Positions 45,082 through 55,680 are shown, counted from the stretch's first letter. The stretch is DNA of 64,000 nucleotides from Agrypnia vestita (GCA_016648135.1 JADDOH010000477.1:62001-126000); one strand, 5' to 3'. Numbers and translations: made by a program. The notes: a model not told the origin generated them from the letters alone.

Positions 45082-45115
45082 GACGTTTCGGAACGGTATC
45101 ACGTGCCATTGTCAA
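45082..45115 (-). ncRNA. Hammerhead-like motif (GAAACGTC family)
   Basis: Minus strand: TTGACAA (decayed from CTGACGA by C-to-T and G-to-A), stem GGCACG...CGTTCC with one mismatch, then GAAACGTC (45089-45082). Downstream comes GGCATAGGTCTTC...GGAGACC hairpin and ACGCGAGATATTCCAGAAAC, shared with the copies at 0.9 and 49.8 kb. Both CpG sites in the core have decayed, so activity is unlikely. Confidence 0.55.
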
Positions 45116-45269
45116 GGCTAAAAAGGCCTCAAAAGTTACGGAATAGCCATACTTGTATTATATAATATATATAATTTCTTCTCTGTGAGACATCTACACT
45201 ATATCTTACTTAATCTTGTTAAACATCCTCCAATCAGCTTTACAATCTCCTACATGCACCACGTTTTCT

Positions 45270-45640
45270 TAACCCTGTTAGCGTCGCTTCTCAGACCTCA
45301 TTTGCTAATTCTCCCCGAGCTGTAACGTACCCGAGTCTGAAAGGTATTTGGCGATACAATTATTGATTGTCATCGAGCGTTGTGTGCACCGACACCCGGT
45401 AAAGCTAATTTTAATCAGCGCGGTACAACAGTATCGAGCTCTACACGACAACGTGTTCACGAGAGATCCCGAGAGAGAGAGAGAGAGCAGTATGCAGCTT
45501 TGTCAAATTGACCCAACTGCAGTAGATGCGGTTTCAAAGGTACATAATTTGTCGGCCGCGTTCAAAGCAGACGTGTCCCGATACACCCCAAGGCGAAAGG
45601 AGAGGCTCACACAGCCCTCATAGGGGATGTCCCAAAATGC
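45270..45640. promoter_or_regulatory. CpG-rich, GAGA-containing island
   Basis: A sharp rise in G+C and CpG (GCGTTGTGTGCACCGACACC, GCGCGGTACAACAGTATCGA, GGCCGCGTTCAAAGC) with a (GA)n run at 45470-45488. A + frame of 91 codons (from a non-ATG start at 45348) contains MQLCQIDPTAVDAVSKVHNL, with no family recognised. It could be a promoter, an enhancer, an exon or 5' untranslated DNA. It stands out clearly from flanking AT-rich DNA. Confidence 0.35.
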
Positions 45641-45654
45641 ACTTTATCAGATAA

Positions 45655-46225
45655 CTAGCGGCCAGCGCTGGCTTCGCATGGGTATAAAACAAAAATTTCA
45701 AAAATTATAAATTTGGTTGGAGGTTGGAGCGCGTACGTGATGTAGTAACATCCTAAGATAAAAACACCTTGATTGAAAAGGATGTACACCGTAGACTCTT
45801 CCTAAAGCTGCATCTTTTTTTATGCCTGTGGCCTAGTTTGTACCGGAGGTACTATTGAATATTTTAACATGAAAAAGTAGTTATTTTAACATAACTGTAA
45901 TAGTTAGACATATGGTATTCCAGACTTTTTTGTAGATATTAATGTTCTCCGTAAAACTGTAGTACATTACTTTGCTCTATTGTCAATAATTTCCGCAGCG
46001 CACGCGATAAAAGGTTTTTTTTTGGTATTTTATTCATACATTGCGTTACATTATCGAAGTTTTCATACGGATCCCTAACATTTTTGAAAATATTATACAG
46101 CCTATGTACATCAAGAATAATGTAGAATTCTAAATGTGAAAGAATTTTTCAAATCGGTCCAGTAGTTTCGGAGCCTATTCAATGCAAACAAAGAATCAAA
46201 TCTTTCCTCTTTATATTAGTATAGA
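45655..46225 (-). mobile_element. Non-autonomous Helitron
   Basis: Minus strand 5' end TCTATACTAATATAAAGAGG, then AGGCTCCGAAACTACTGGAC, typical for this group. The 3' end carries CCAGCGCTGG palindrome, CCGCTAG, followed by T. About 571 bp, non-coding. It is immediately followed by the foldback at 46272. Confidence 0.8.
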
Positions 46226-46271
46226 AAAAAATAATTAAAAACGTTCTCAGGTATTCACAGTCGTTCAAGAT

Positions 46272-46377
46272 TTTTTGCGTGTAATTTTCTGGGATATTAT
46301 TCCGCGCATATCTGACGTCTCTGGACAGAGAGGTCAGATATATACGGCAGAATATCCCAGAAAACTGCACGAAAAAA
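46272..46377. mobile_element. Foldback made of two head-to-head Penelope-like ends
   Basis: Arms 46272-46323 and 46326-46377 are reverse complements at roughly 85 percent, with a 2-nt spacer. Each arm reads outward CAGAGAGGTCAGATATATAC, GGCAGAATATCCCAGAAAAC, the region that lies just 3' of the ribozyme cleavage site in the copy at 49829. The two copies therefore meet close to the point where the hammerhead would cut. Confidence 0.7.
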
Positions 46378-46379
46378 GA

Positions 46380-48370
46380 ATAATTATTTACAGACACTTA
46401 CATGTTTGAATTTTCTAGTTCTATATTAATCCAAACACAGAAAGAAGGCCAGAAAATATAAGAAAGAAGCAAAAATATCTCAATAAATCTTCGAATGTAT
46501 GTTTAGACAGGTACCTATATTATTTTTTAAATTTTTATTATTATATATTATTTATTTATAAGTAATAAATGAATGTGTGCTTTAGAAAATTAATAAATTA
46601 ATGAATGTTGTTTATATATTACAGCATTTCAAGGACATTTTTACCAAATAATTTACAAAATAATTAAACCGGACCACCCTTTAAAAATTCCATATACGTT
46701 TTCCATGTGAATAGCTTCGTCTGTGAGACCGTTATAATTTTAATAAATAATTATCCCTTTGTAGACAACATCCATTAATTGTGTTCTCAGAACATACATA
46801 TAAATATTGTTAATAATATATTTTTTATATGAAGATTTTCGTTCACGACAATATAAAAAAATGATACGTAAAACAAATATTTATATACATTGTACCTACC
46901 TACGAATACCTACCTACGAAGTGCCAAAAAAGGCAATTTTCTTGAATTTTTTTAAGGAAACCTATATAAATTATGGTATCATTTTTACATAAAAGTAAAT
47001 ACTTTTATGAATAAGTTTTTTTTTATTAAAAAATATTCAACACTGGCGGAAAACTTATGGGGTTTGTCGACCGCCGAAAAAAAGGTCCTCCGTGGGGACC
47101 ACTCCCATTTCACCTGTAATCATCAGAATAAAAAATAAAAAAAATGATGTAAATTGATACTATAATTAAGTGTTTGATGTAGAAGTTTTTGAAAATATAG
47201 ATTTTTGATAAAATGACGATCGTTTGAATTTAAAATAGCGTTTTTTTAAGGAAAAATTCGGGTTTATTATACCGATTAATAAAACTAAGCCACTTAAAAA
47301 ATTCTATGACCAAGACTAGATAATTATGTATAAAATAACCACTAGAAATTTCAAGTTGATCGGTTTAGTGGATGCCGAAATATTTTGGTCATCAATTTTT
47401 AAAACATGTTTTGAGTAAAACATATTTGAAAATTGGGTAATGAATAAATCGTAAAATTTTTCAACTAACATAAAATAATCAATTTCAGATCCATTATATA
47501 AGTGCTCCACCTTGTTTTGAATCCCCATATCATCAAGCACTCTTCACGAACATAATACAAATATGTTCAAGGTTTCTATTATGAAAGATCCCGACTAGCA
47601 GCTACCTGCGTGTATCGCGATGCCGTGTGGCGAGGCGCGTAGTTAGCAAAAGGATGCCACTATTATCAGCTATAACTCTGTAATTTTTTTGAATTTTTGC
47701 TTAAAATTTTCACCAGACATTCAAAATTTAAAAATCTATTTTTTCGAAATGTCTAGGTAGGTATTCCCCCTTAAGTAAAAATTGAATTACTGAATTGAAA
47801 ATTGAAATATATATATACCAAATCCTTTATTTGCAAAACAACCTAATTCTTCATTCATTATATTAATTCAATTTAATTTCCTAAACTAAGGTGACCTTAA
47901 AAATACAAAATATATTTGGGCCCAAAAATATTTTGATAGAATTATACCTGGATCGCATTAATGTCGAAGATAAACTTGGGATCAAATAAAACCTTCGGCC
48001 ATATCAAATTTGTCGATACCTTTACAAAGCTAAATTGAAAGTAGTGATTCCATTAAGTCTTATCAACTGAAACGTAAAACATCGTTCGGTCTAAACAGGT
48101 GATGTTCACTTGAATCCAGGAATGAGAGTTTTAGAAATGTATGCATATATATATATTAAGAAACCCGTGTTTTCCTACCTGCCAAGTTTTCTCCACAACC
48201 AGCTACAATCACCCACCGGTGGATAGCCCTTGGTGTCACATCGAAAATATGCGAGTTTGGTGGGGGTGGCTGTGCGTGGGTGGGAGTGGTTGACGAAAAT
48301 GTGCTTTCTAGCACATTATTTTGTTATGGGATGGCCGCAAATGCTTCAGATTATTTCAATATAGGCGCGC
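46380..48370. other. Unassigned; possible DNA-transposon interior at 47040-47775
   Basis: 47040-47110 and 47585-47660 are GC-richer. The right edge GGTAGGTATTCCCCCTTAAG recalls TTAAGGGGG-type piggyBac/MITE ends, but no matching left end was found. The minus frame 47540-47316 lies in it and has no recognisable domain. Confidence 0.3.
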
Positions 48371-48438
48371 TGACTGTGTCGGTGAGTCTAAAAAAGGTTC
48401 CGGAAAAACCTGCTCTAAAAAGTTCTGGAAGGAGAAGG

Positions 48439-48471
48439 TTCTAGAAAATTCCCGAAAGTTCTATAAAGTTC
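48439..48471. promoter_or_regulatory. Heat-shock element array 1
   Basis: Perfect alternation at 5-bp steps: TTC 48439, GAA 48444, TTC 48449, GAA 48454, TTC 48459, then TAA 48464 and TTC 48469. Five consecutive exact pentamers exceed the three normally needed for heat-shock factor trimer binding. Further upstream, TTC 48398/GAA 48403 and TTC 48423/GAA 48428 are additional pairs. Confidence 0.75.
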
Positions 48472-48504
48472 TAAACTGAGTGGCGGAACGTGTCGGTGTG
48501 TCTA

Positions 48505-48578
48505 GAAGGTTCCGGTATATTCGATAAATTTCTTGAAAGTTTTGGAAGGAGAATGTTCTAGAAGGTTCGCGAAAGTTC
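48505..48578. promoter_or_regulatory. Heat-shock element array 2
   Basis: The first run is GAA 48505, TTC 48510, GTA 48515, TTC 48520, TAA 48525, TTC 48530, GAA 48535, TTT 48540, GAA 48545. The second run is perfect: GAA 48551, TTC 48556, GAA 48561, TTC 48566, GAA 48571, TTC 48576. Six exact pentamers in register are extremely unlikely by chance. It lies about 60 bp from the Helitron 3' terminus. Confidence 0.8.
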
Positions 48579-48639
48579 TATGACGATCCAAACAGTGTTC
48601 TAAAAATCTACGCGCGAAGCCGCGCGGGCACAGCTAGTC

Positions 48640-49490
48640 GTTTTATAAATAGTTTTATTGCAAATCATGTATCGACAGTGATTACCAATAGATGACATGC
48701 ATGCTCATTCCATCTCGCGTAACAAGAAGTCATGCAGGTTTTGCCTTGGAAACTGCAACCACCAACATTTTCTTACTGCGAAGGCATTCTTATAGTAAAA
48801 AAAGCAAAAATACGAGTAGCTTGACGTCGTTGACACCTCTTATTACGATCTGATACGACTTGTAAAAGTGGATGATATTAATGTTTTATTTACTGTTAAC
48901 TGGTGAAGGAATGCTATACACATTCAACCCAATAACAAGTGCCGCCCTTGATTTAGGCATAGCAAAAATTTCGGATATAGAATAAAACAAAATGCCTTCT
49001 TGGACAACTGGAATACAGATTTTCTGAAGGGTATAGTTGTTTTAGATGAGAACAATTTGGTGCATGTCTACCCGCCGTGTTGTATGGAACACGTTGTGTG
49101 ACGGCGACATTACAGGGATATGTATTGAAAAGGACAGATAAGGTGATTATATTTTACATATTTTATCTAGCTTCTGTTGTCTGTCTGTGGGAGATATGGA
49201 CAAATCTTGTAATCGATATTTGACCCACTTCTATGCGCTTCTGGTCATTTCTCCGCATCACCATAATTTGGATTTTTGCTGTGCTAATCCTCTCTGGTAT
49301 TAGTGCAGTGTAATTTTAGTGAATTCATATTCCACAAAAATAAAATATTCATAAGAAAAAATATTATTCAAATATAGGCTATTTCTTACATATTTTAAAA
49401 TATATATTGAAAGATTACTCGTATTAGTCAGATTGGACATAAATAAGTGGAGTGTATGTCAGTTGTTGATGGGGTTAGATAATTAATTGT
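48640..49490. other. Unassigned stretch
   Basis: ACAAGTGCCGCCCTTG near 48938 recalls a hAT-type end but stands alone. No gene seen. Confidence 0.35.
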
Positions 49491-49499
49491 TAAGTAAAT

Positions 49500-49725
49500 G
49501 TTTTATTATATCATGCTTTTCTAAGTCTGTGCTATTGCTGTGTATTTGCTTCTACTATTTTTTTGTAGTTTTTATTGTATAATGCTTTATTGAAGTTTCT
49601 GATGTTGCTATATACTTGACTTCAACAGAATATTACATATTGTTTGAAGTATTCATTCATTTAATTTATATTTGTTTAATGTAATGTTGTAAAAGCCCTA
49701 AAGGGCCTAAATAAATAAATAAGTA
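49500..49725 (+). mobile_element. LINE 3' untranslated tail
   Basis: AAAGCCCTAAAGGGCCTAAA followed by (TAAA)n to about 49725. This GGGCCTAAATAAATAAAT ending is common in insect CR1/Jockey-like LINE 3' ends (from memory). No coding remnant precedes it clearly. Confidence 0.45.
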
Positions 49726-49828
49726 AAAAAATATGATTCGTTATTAGATTAATAGAAATGTGATTTCGATACGGTATTGCAAGCCATTAATTAGCCTTCA
49801 TTAACATCACAGAATCATAAAATCAGCC

Positions 49829-49915
49829 CTGATGGTTGATCCTGCAAAGGGATCCGAAACGTCAGCCAGAGAGGTCAGATATACACGCCAGAATATTCCA
49901 GAAAACTGCAGAAAA
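49829..49915 (+). ncRNA. Hammerhead and downstream end (GAAACGTC family)
   Basis: CTGATGG (last core A changed to G), stem II GATCC...GGATC, GAAACGTC (49856-49863), then AGCCAGAGAGGTCAGATATA, CACGCCAGAATATTCCAGAA. The best-preserved member of this subfamily. One core base is non-consensus. Confidence 0.55.
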
Positions 49916-49919
49916 TATT

Positions 49920-51770
49920 ACGTATTGCTTCACCAATCTCAATCAATACAAATAAAACATGATCATTCATATTTTAATAAAAACCCGATCGAAAATGTTT
50001 TTATGTGTTTTTATTAAATTATGGTAGAATTTGAGTTTAACATTTATTAATTTAATAACATTTATGAAAATATTTGTGTAATATAAATTATTCGATGCGG
50101 CATAATTTAATTTATACCGTTCATACTTGCCTACGTATCATCTGAGTGTTTTTCCACAAGACTAGGCAGAGATGTTTATTTATTTATTTGGGTTCATTTA
50201 TTTACTTAGGTTTATTTATTTCATACATTGTCTCATTCATACTCGTCGATTACTGAAATAGTTCCAGTGGTGTAACCAGGATTTAATCTTGTGGAGGTGG
50301 TTAGTTATACGACCATTGATTCATAAGTAAAAGAACTGACTAAAAAATATAAAAATTTATTGGAAAAAATAATTGGGGAAAAGTGTTTTTATTTTCTTGA
50401 ATGTTTTTATGAAATGGCTTATGGAGATGATTCATTTCGCCTTTTTTCTTTTTATATGTTGTATATTTTATTTGCCTGGATATTTGTATTTCAGTGTTTT
50501 TTCAGCAAAATAAAAGGGTGAAATTAGTATAAACAAAAATAAAATGTATGAAGTTTATATATTTTAAGAAAAATGATCATTTCAATACATATGTACATAC
50601 ATAAAAGCATATTTAGTAGTTAAGAAGAGGAATATTTAGTAACTATATAGAAATAATTTAAAAAAATATTTATAAATTACAAAAATGAATTTAACCCCTT
50701 TTAGAGAAGTCAAATGAACCCACAAATCTTTTTAAGACATTTAACACATTCGTAGACTAAATATCACGGGGGATCTGGTGTGTCTGTTAACCTTTCCTAA
50801 GCCGTGTAGTAATAGGTTGACAAAACTAATTGAACCTGTAACATTTTGCTGAACTCGTGAAAAGTAAAATTACAAATTTTTAATCATAAAAAAAACATTT
50901 TTGCTTATAAAAACCATTGAAAAATCAACTATTTTGAACGAAGCATTTGATTTAAAACCAAATTTATTAATCAATTAGAAAGATATGCAGAAAAATCAAA
51001 TCAACGAAAAAATATTTCGGCTTACTTTGTTTTGAAAAAATTGTAACATAATAAGAATGTGTTCTTTAGTATGAAGCGTTTGATGTTAGTCTTGATAAAA
51101 AAGTTACTTCTAGTCAGACAGAAAAATATATTAATTCCACGTTAAATGAAAAGAAAAAACACGCGAAAATAAATATGTACCAGAAACTTTTTCTTTAGTC
51201 ATTCCACATGAAATTGCTTGAACATTTTTTATTTTTTTATCTTTGAAAGCCCCATCAGTGTGAAGGTCAAAAGAATTTTATTTTGGGCTCAATTATAACA
51301 GGAAAAAATGGAGCTTTGCAGAAGTTCTGAGACCAAAATATTGTATTGCTACCATAAAAATTAAAAGGTTTTGGTTTTCACTATCATATAAAATACATAA
51401 TAGGGTTAGAAAAAATTTACAGAAATTATAAAAAATATTATAAATACTTTGACTTAAAAGCCCTTGAAACTAGCGCGTACAGTGAGAAGCATGACTTTTT
51501 CCTAAGCATTTATGTGGGAAAAAATATATAAAAATATATGATTAGATTCGGGAGCATGGTTATTTATTTTCATGACCTTTTGAGGTGACTTGGCATTGGA
51601 ACAAGATTTAAAAAAAAGGTTTATAACTATGGTTAGTGTAGTTTCCAGCTACGTAGATTTGAAGTCTGATTTAGGATCCTTTCCTGTCGTTTTTGGCACA
51701 TAAGTTTAAAAAATTTCAATTTTCTTCAACGAGGTCGGAGATATTGGAAGGTGATGGTGTAGGGAAGGTT
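49920..51770. other. Unassigned; possible isolated TE ends
   Basis: 50170-50220 is a (TTTA)n-rich run. CAGTGGTGTAACCAGGATTT at 50266 resembles a widespread transposon end but nothing confirms it. The remainder is AT-rich and featureless. Confidence 0.4.
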
Positions 51771-51777
51771 ATCTCAG

Positions 51778-51862
51778 GCGGTGACCGAAGCACGCTCTCG
51801 CTGGCACGGGCGCGGTGGCGCGTGGCATCCTGAGCACGCCATCAAGAAGATCCGAGACAGTA
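51778..51862 (+). other. GC-rich candidate exon
   Basis: GGTTATCTCAG precedes a strongly GC-rich segment read AVTEARSRWHGRGGAWHPEH, AIKKIRD, ending before GTAATA. One frame is open throughout and continues open to about 51915. Base composition is unlike the surroundings. The acceptor-like tract is short, the donor is weak, and no family is recognised, so it could also be a transposon fragment. Confidence 0.3.
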
Positions 51863-52054
51863 ATACCTGCTCATCTGCATGCGCTCCTCCATTACCCACA
51901 AGTTCACCATTAATATTACAGTCTTAGTGGTTAACAAACGTCTGGGATTCATATTCCATTATTAACCACAAAAATCTTGTAATTTCAATTCAGAGCAGGG
52001 GCGGATTCCACTTGATATTTTTGTAGACTGGATGTCGATTATAGAAAGACCTCC

Positions 52055-52235
52055 AAAATTACTATAGCTCAACACAACCGTCACGTTATTACGCTCACCC
52101 ATAGTGGGTATGCGCCGAGCTTACAACGGTTCATTCACCGACATTGATATCTATCTTTTGTCTTCTTACGAACTAAGAGTACATGTGAATATTATTCTGC
52201 GTCGCAATATTTAATCAATATCCAAACACATGGGA
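52055..52235 (+). repeat. Dispersed repeat, partner of 4742-4960
   Basis: TACGCTCACCCATAGTGGGT, ATGCGCCGAGCTTACAACGG, later ATTCTGCGTCGCAATATTT, in the same order as at 4.7-4.95 kb. CAGGGGCGGATTCCAC at 52007, just before it, resembles a hAT-type tip and might mark the element end. Confidence 0.45.
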
Positions 52236-52269
52236 AAATGCTCTTCGACGCAAGATATGAATGAAGCAA

Positions 52270-53185
52270 CACTTAGGTGTCTAATTATGTCTTTGTTTTA
52301 TTGTCTCTTTTGTCATTTTGTTTATTTTTTATATATTTATTTATATATATTTTAATCACGTATTTATTTATTTATATACATTTAATTACTGACTACTTTA
52401 TTATAAAACATTTTATTACGTTATTATTCATTACTACTTCATTATTTCATTATTTTAAGTTTTTACATTCTACTTTAGTTAGCAAAAATTAAGATTGAAT
52501 GACAACGTCCTCAAAGACATCTCTACCTTGATGCTTCGGAACTGGAGAGATTTGCATGAACATGAACAATTTTCCAATAAAAAAAAAATATATATATATT
52601 CATCGAGATTATGCGAGGTTTTAATTATTTTTTATGTAATTTATTTTATAAGTATAATTTTGAAGTTAAAGAAAATAGTAATAAATAATATTGTGAAAAA
52701 ATGCAAACTTTGCCAATTTAAAATTGGTAAAATATCTTTCTTACAGTAGTTCCAGAACTAAGGAAACCAACTTCACGTAATTCCGGCTAACTCCCAAACT
52801 TTTAGGAAATTATGAGTATTAGATCTCATCTCTAGGACAAGGTACGGTTTTATCGTGAGAAAGTGTAATAATTCAGCGGTAGATGAATGAATGTTGGCCA
52901 ACTCGCCGGGAAAATAAATGGATACATTAAGATGCAAGTGCACGGAATCTTCCGCCCAAACTCCCGGGACAAAAGAGCTTAAATAAAATCTCCTTCCGCG
53001 GAAATTCTCGAACTTTCCATCTGAGCGGGAATAAATTTGAAGAAAGATTTTGTTAACTTTGAATTTATCCAATTTTATCACCTAGAAAGATTAACGATTT
53101 CCAGTGCAAATATACATACAAACATTATATCAATGGTTTTCTTTAACTAAATAATGCATCACACGCTTCATAAAAATATTGTTTT
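52270..53185. other. Unassigned stretch
   Basis: 52315-52400 is TTTAT-rich. The minus frame 53081-52773 is of mixed composition with no recognised domain. Confidence 0.4.
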
Positions 53186-53191
53186 GAGAAA

Positions 53192-53660
53192 TGGTTACGG
53201 AAGGCAACTAAAACACTTAAACAGTTTAAAGAAACGAATTTAATTAGAGAACTGTTTTGAGAACTGAATTTGCAAAAATTATCTCTAGTCACTTGTCCGT
53301 GACACTTTTGTATTCAATTTTTCTTTCGCTAAGATCACTTTCAAGAATATTCCGCTCCATTTTACACGTAGGTGCTCGCCCGATATCTGTAACTCAGCTT
53401 ACAGTGCTCTTTATGCGCTTTATCGCTGGCAATGACGCGTTTTTACGTCGCATTTGTCAAACGTCAAAAGCAATGAATTATCGCGCGGTACTCGCTCCGC
53501 CTTTTTATACAAAACATGTTGGTTTCGCGATGCCTCGAGAACTTTTTCCACATTTCTAGCGGCGATTCAACTTTTTCAGTATTTATGAGAATGTTTCAGT
53601 CGACTCCATATTGTTCCGGAGTATAAGGGAGTACTCGAGAGATTTCGATACTGTAACTCG
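53192..53660 (-). mobile_element. LTR (solo or fragment) with decayed HSE near TATA, copy A
   Basis: Minus strand: HSE-like pentamers TTC 53524, GAT 53529, CTC 53534, GAA 53539, TTT 53544 (+ coordinates) lie just upstream of TATAAAAAG (53509-53501). The presumed end at 53192 reads CCGTAACCA on the minus strand. Copy B (55714) shares CGCGAAACCAACAT plus TATAAAA, and the end-proximal GTGTTT...TGCC block. Further GAG/CTC-type pentamers lie near 53610-53645. The region is less AT-rich than its flanks. No internal retroelement genes adjoin it. Confidence 0.55.
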
Positions 53661-53664
53661 AATC

Positions 53665-54390
53665 TAAAATTTTGATTATGTAAAGATGTTTTGTTTTTGA
53701 TTGGCATAAATTGAAGGTAAAATTTAAATTAAAAATAATTTACTTCCACACTTCAAAAACTTTCAAAACGTCCAACTAGCTACGCTGCCGTCGTGGGGCC
53801 GAGATTCTTAGATTTTTATTAGCTCTAGTGTTACGTATTTTTTCCATATTATTAAGATATTTTAGATTTATTTATTTATTTCAAAAAATCCTTGTTTACA
53901 ATATATAGGTACTTAATAATAATTTTACAATATAAATATAAGATAAGATAACACAATTTTTTTTTTGTTAGATTTGTGGATTATGCCACTCTACTAGGCT
54001 ACGCCTGTCCCAGAGTGGCGTTATAGAACACAATTATAATCGTTTTTTGAACTCGTCAATAATATTTGTTTTCATAAGGTAATAATTATGTATCTACAAA
54101 GTATCAAGTGCAATGATAGTGATAAGTTGAGTGAGTCATAAGTCCAAGTATAAATATGTGTAGAATATTGTTTAATTTAAAAAGTTTTGTTTAAGATTAT
54201 TTTTTATTTTCCTTAATTAATTAATTTTTTTGTTATTAAAAAGTTTTGTTTAAGATTATTTTTTATTTTCCTTAATTAATTATTTTATTTATATAGGTAT
54301 ATATTTTTATTTATAGACATTATTATGCAATTACAGTAAGTAAATTTTCAGTTGCTGTTCTACCTTTAGATGTAAGCCAGTTGTTTGTTT
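53665..54390. other. AT-rich; 59-bp direct duplication at 54181-54290
   Basis: AAAGTTTTGTTTAAGATTAT, then TTTTTATTTTCCTTAATTAA, is repeated at 54181 and 54240. This may be the 3' untranslated part of the LINE that reads toward it from 55.7 kb. Confidence 0.6.
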
Positions 54391-54394
54391 TATT

Positions 54395-55680
54395 TTATTT
54401 TTTGTTTATTTTATTAATTGAGTATATTCTGATTGTCGGGAAGTCTGTTTTAAATATGTTAGGCTCTATGTATGAGTAATTTTTCTGTCCATGTGTTGAC
54501 TTAGTTTTTGGTATTTCGTCAAGGTTTCGTAATGCTTGTCTAGTATTATGTGAATGCGAGTTACTGTTTGCTGTTAGGTGGTTTGTGTTTTTGATGTAGA
54601 AGAAGAGGGTAGACTTAACGAACAATTCTTTTCCTATTATTTCTTACTAACTTATTATTAAAGGTTCCATATGACGGATTCTTTTACAAAAATATCAATG
54701 AATATTTTAAATATGTAGTATGTAATTAGTATTGAGGGCGATATCATTCGTACAAACAAAAATGAACATTAATAAAAAGAAAACACCTTGAATAAAACCA
54801 CTATTTACTGAATAATCGTAATGCTTCAGAGTCAACGTATACGTTGAATCTTTATGAAGGGACCACTGGCTTCAAAACATGTTGATTATTCAATAAATAG
54901 TGGTTTTGTATAAACTATTCTCATTTTATTAATATTAATAATATATTTCTAAGATCACCCTTTGATTGACAACAATTGTAGTTGTCGAAAGTAGTCGTGT
55001 AGTTATAAACTCACAAGTGGTCTTAGACAAGCGCTTTATTTATATATAATTATAGTTTGATTAGTAGTCTCGGAATTTCTGCGACTATTGTTCTGTCACC
55101 ATAGAAGTTATATGTTTTTCTACATATCATTACTAACGTTTCATTTCTTTGTTGCCGAGTTTTATAATTATGCATGATTCTATTTTATATTTCATAAAAT
55201 TCATCTATTGTTAAAAAAAATAAGTTTGTTATGAATTGACAAAAAATTAGGTAATTTAAATGGTTTGTGGGGGTCGTCTCTACCTATTTCCATTAATATA
55301 TTGTTTGCAATTATTTTAAGATATCATAGTTGTAATTGTTCAATTTTATTAAGGTAAGTTCAAATGTCAGTCCCAGCTACTGAAACCATAGGTAATCAAT
55401 GATTCGACCGTTGCATAGTACAGAAAGTACAGTATGTGTTTGGAAACAATATTTCTGATAATAAAATTCATGTAAAATTGATCGCAGTTTAGTAAATATA
55501 TTGTATATGTGGTGACTCCAGTTAAAATGTACCTCTATTGTCAGTCCTAAACATGTGTATTGATACCCCCTTTCCAGTTGTTGGAATTGACAATACAAAA
55601 TGTTTCTGAGAATTCATTTGCATGTTTGTCGTTTTATATTTCAATTTGATATTGTATATATTATTGGTTTCATATGTCTG
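54395..55680 (-). pseudogene. CR1/Jockey-like LINE ORF2, RT C-terminus to end
   Basis: Minus strand: YTCLGLTIEVHFNWSHHIYN, IFTKLRSILHEFYYQKYCFQ, THTVLSVL, then in other frames VLYYATVESLITYGFSSWD, TYLNKIEQLQL, LKIIANNILMEIGRDDPHKP. After the insertion at 54.8 kb come SHNTRQALRNLDEIPKTKST, HGQKNYSYIEPNIFKTDFPT, IRIYSINK. These follow the order of a Jockey/CR1-like reverse transcriptase C-terminal region (YLGLTID..L.W..HI, ESII.YG, HNTR...K). Frameshifts and stops break it. It is interrupted by the Penelope-like piece at about 54770-54920. Confidence 0.8.
54793..54907 (+). mobile_element. Penelope-like end with hammerhead between inverted arms
   Basis: Arms TAAAACCACTATTTACTGAA...TAATC (54793-54817) and GATTATTCAATAAATAGTGG...TTTT (54884-54907) are reverse complements with one or two mismatches. 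Between them TTTATGA, a GAAG/CTTC stem and AAAACATGTTGATT (to 54887) make a degenerate hammerhead (54850-54883). The layout is the same as at 12.7 kb. It interrupts the LINE relic, so it is younger than that LINE. Confidence 0.6.

Larger units (their letters stand above)
44835..45235 (+). repeat. Unidentified dispersed repeat split by nested insertions
   Basis: The left part, GTTACATTATATAAACACTT...AGACTTCCATACCTACTTTC, ends at about 44927. The right part resumes at 45175 with TTCTTCTCTGTGAGACATCT. The intervening DNA, an AT microsatellite (44930-45014) and a Penelope-like remnant (45016-45150), is absent from the copy at 60 kb, so it was inserted or expanded here. Confidence 0.6.
48378..48639 (+). 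mobile_element. Helitron 3' end carrying tandem HSE modules
   Basis: It ends with a perfect CGCGCG-AAGC-CGCGCG hairpin (613-628 of the 48,000s), an 8-nt gap including GCACAG, and CTAG (48636-48639) followed by T, the textbook Helitron 3' terminus. Upstream are two tandem modules 114 bp apart (GTCGGTG at 48378 and 48492), each filled with alternating GAA/TTC triplets. The 5' TC end was not found. Confidence 0.75.

Noticed and set aside
47040..47790. piggyBac/MITE element ending CCCCCTTAAG
   Set aside because: Only one possible end was found. The matching inverted end and TTAA duplication are missing.
50266..50290. Transposon tip CAGTGGTGTAACCAGG
   Set aside because: Isolated motif without a partner end or target duplication.
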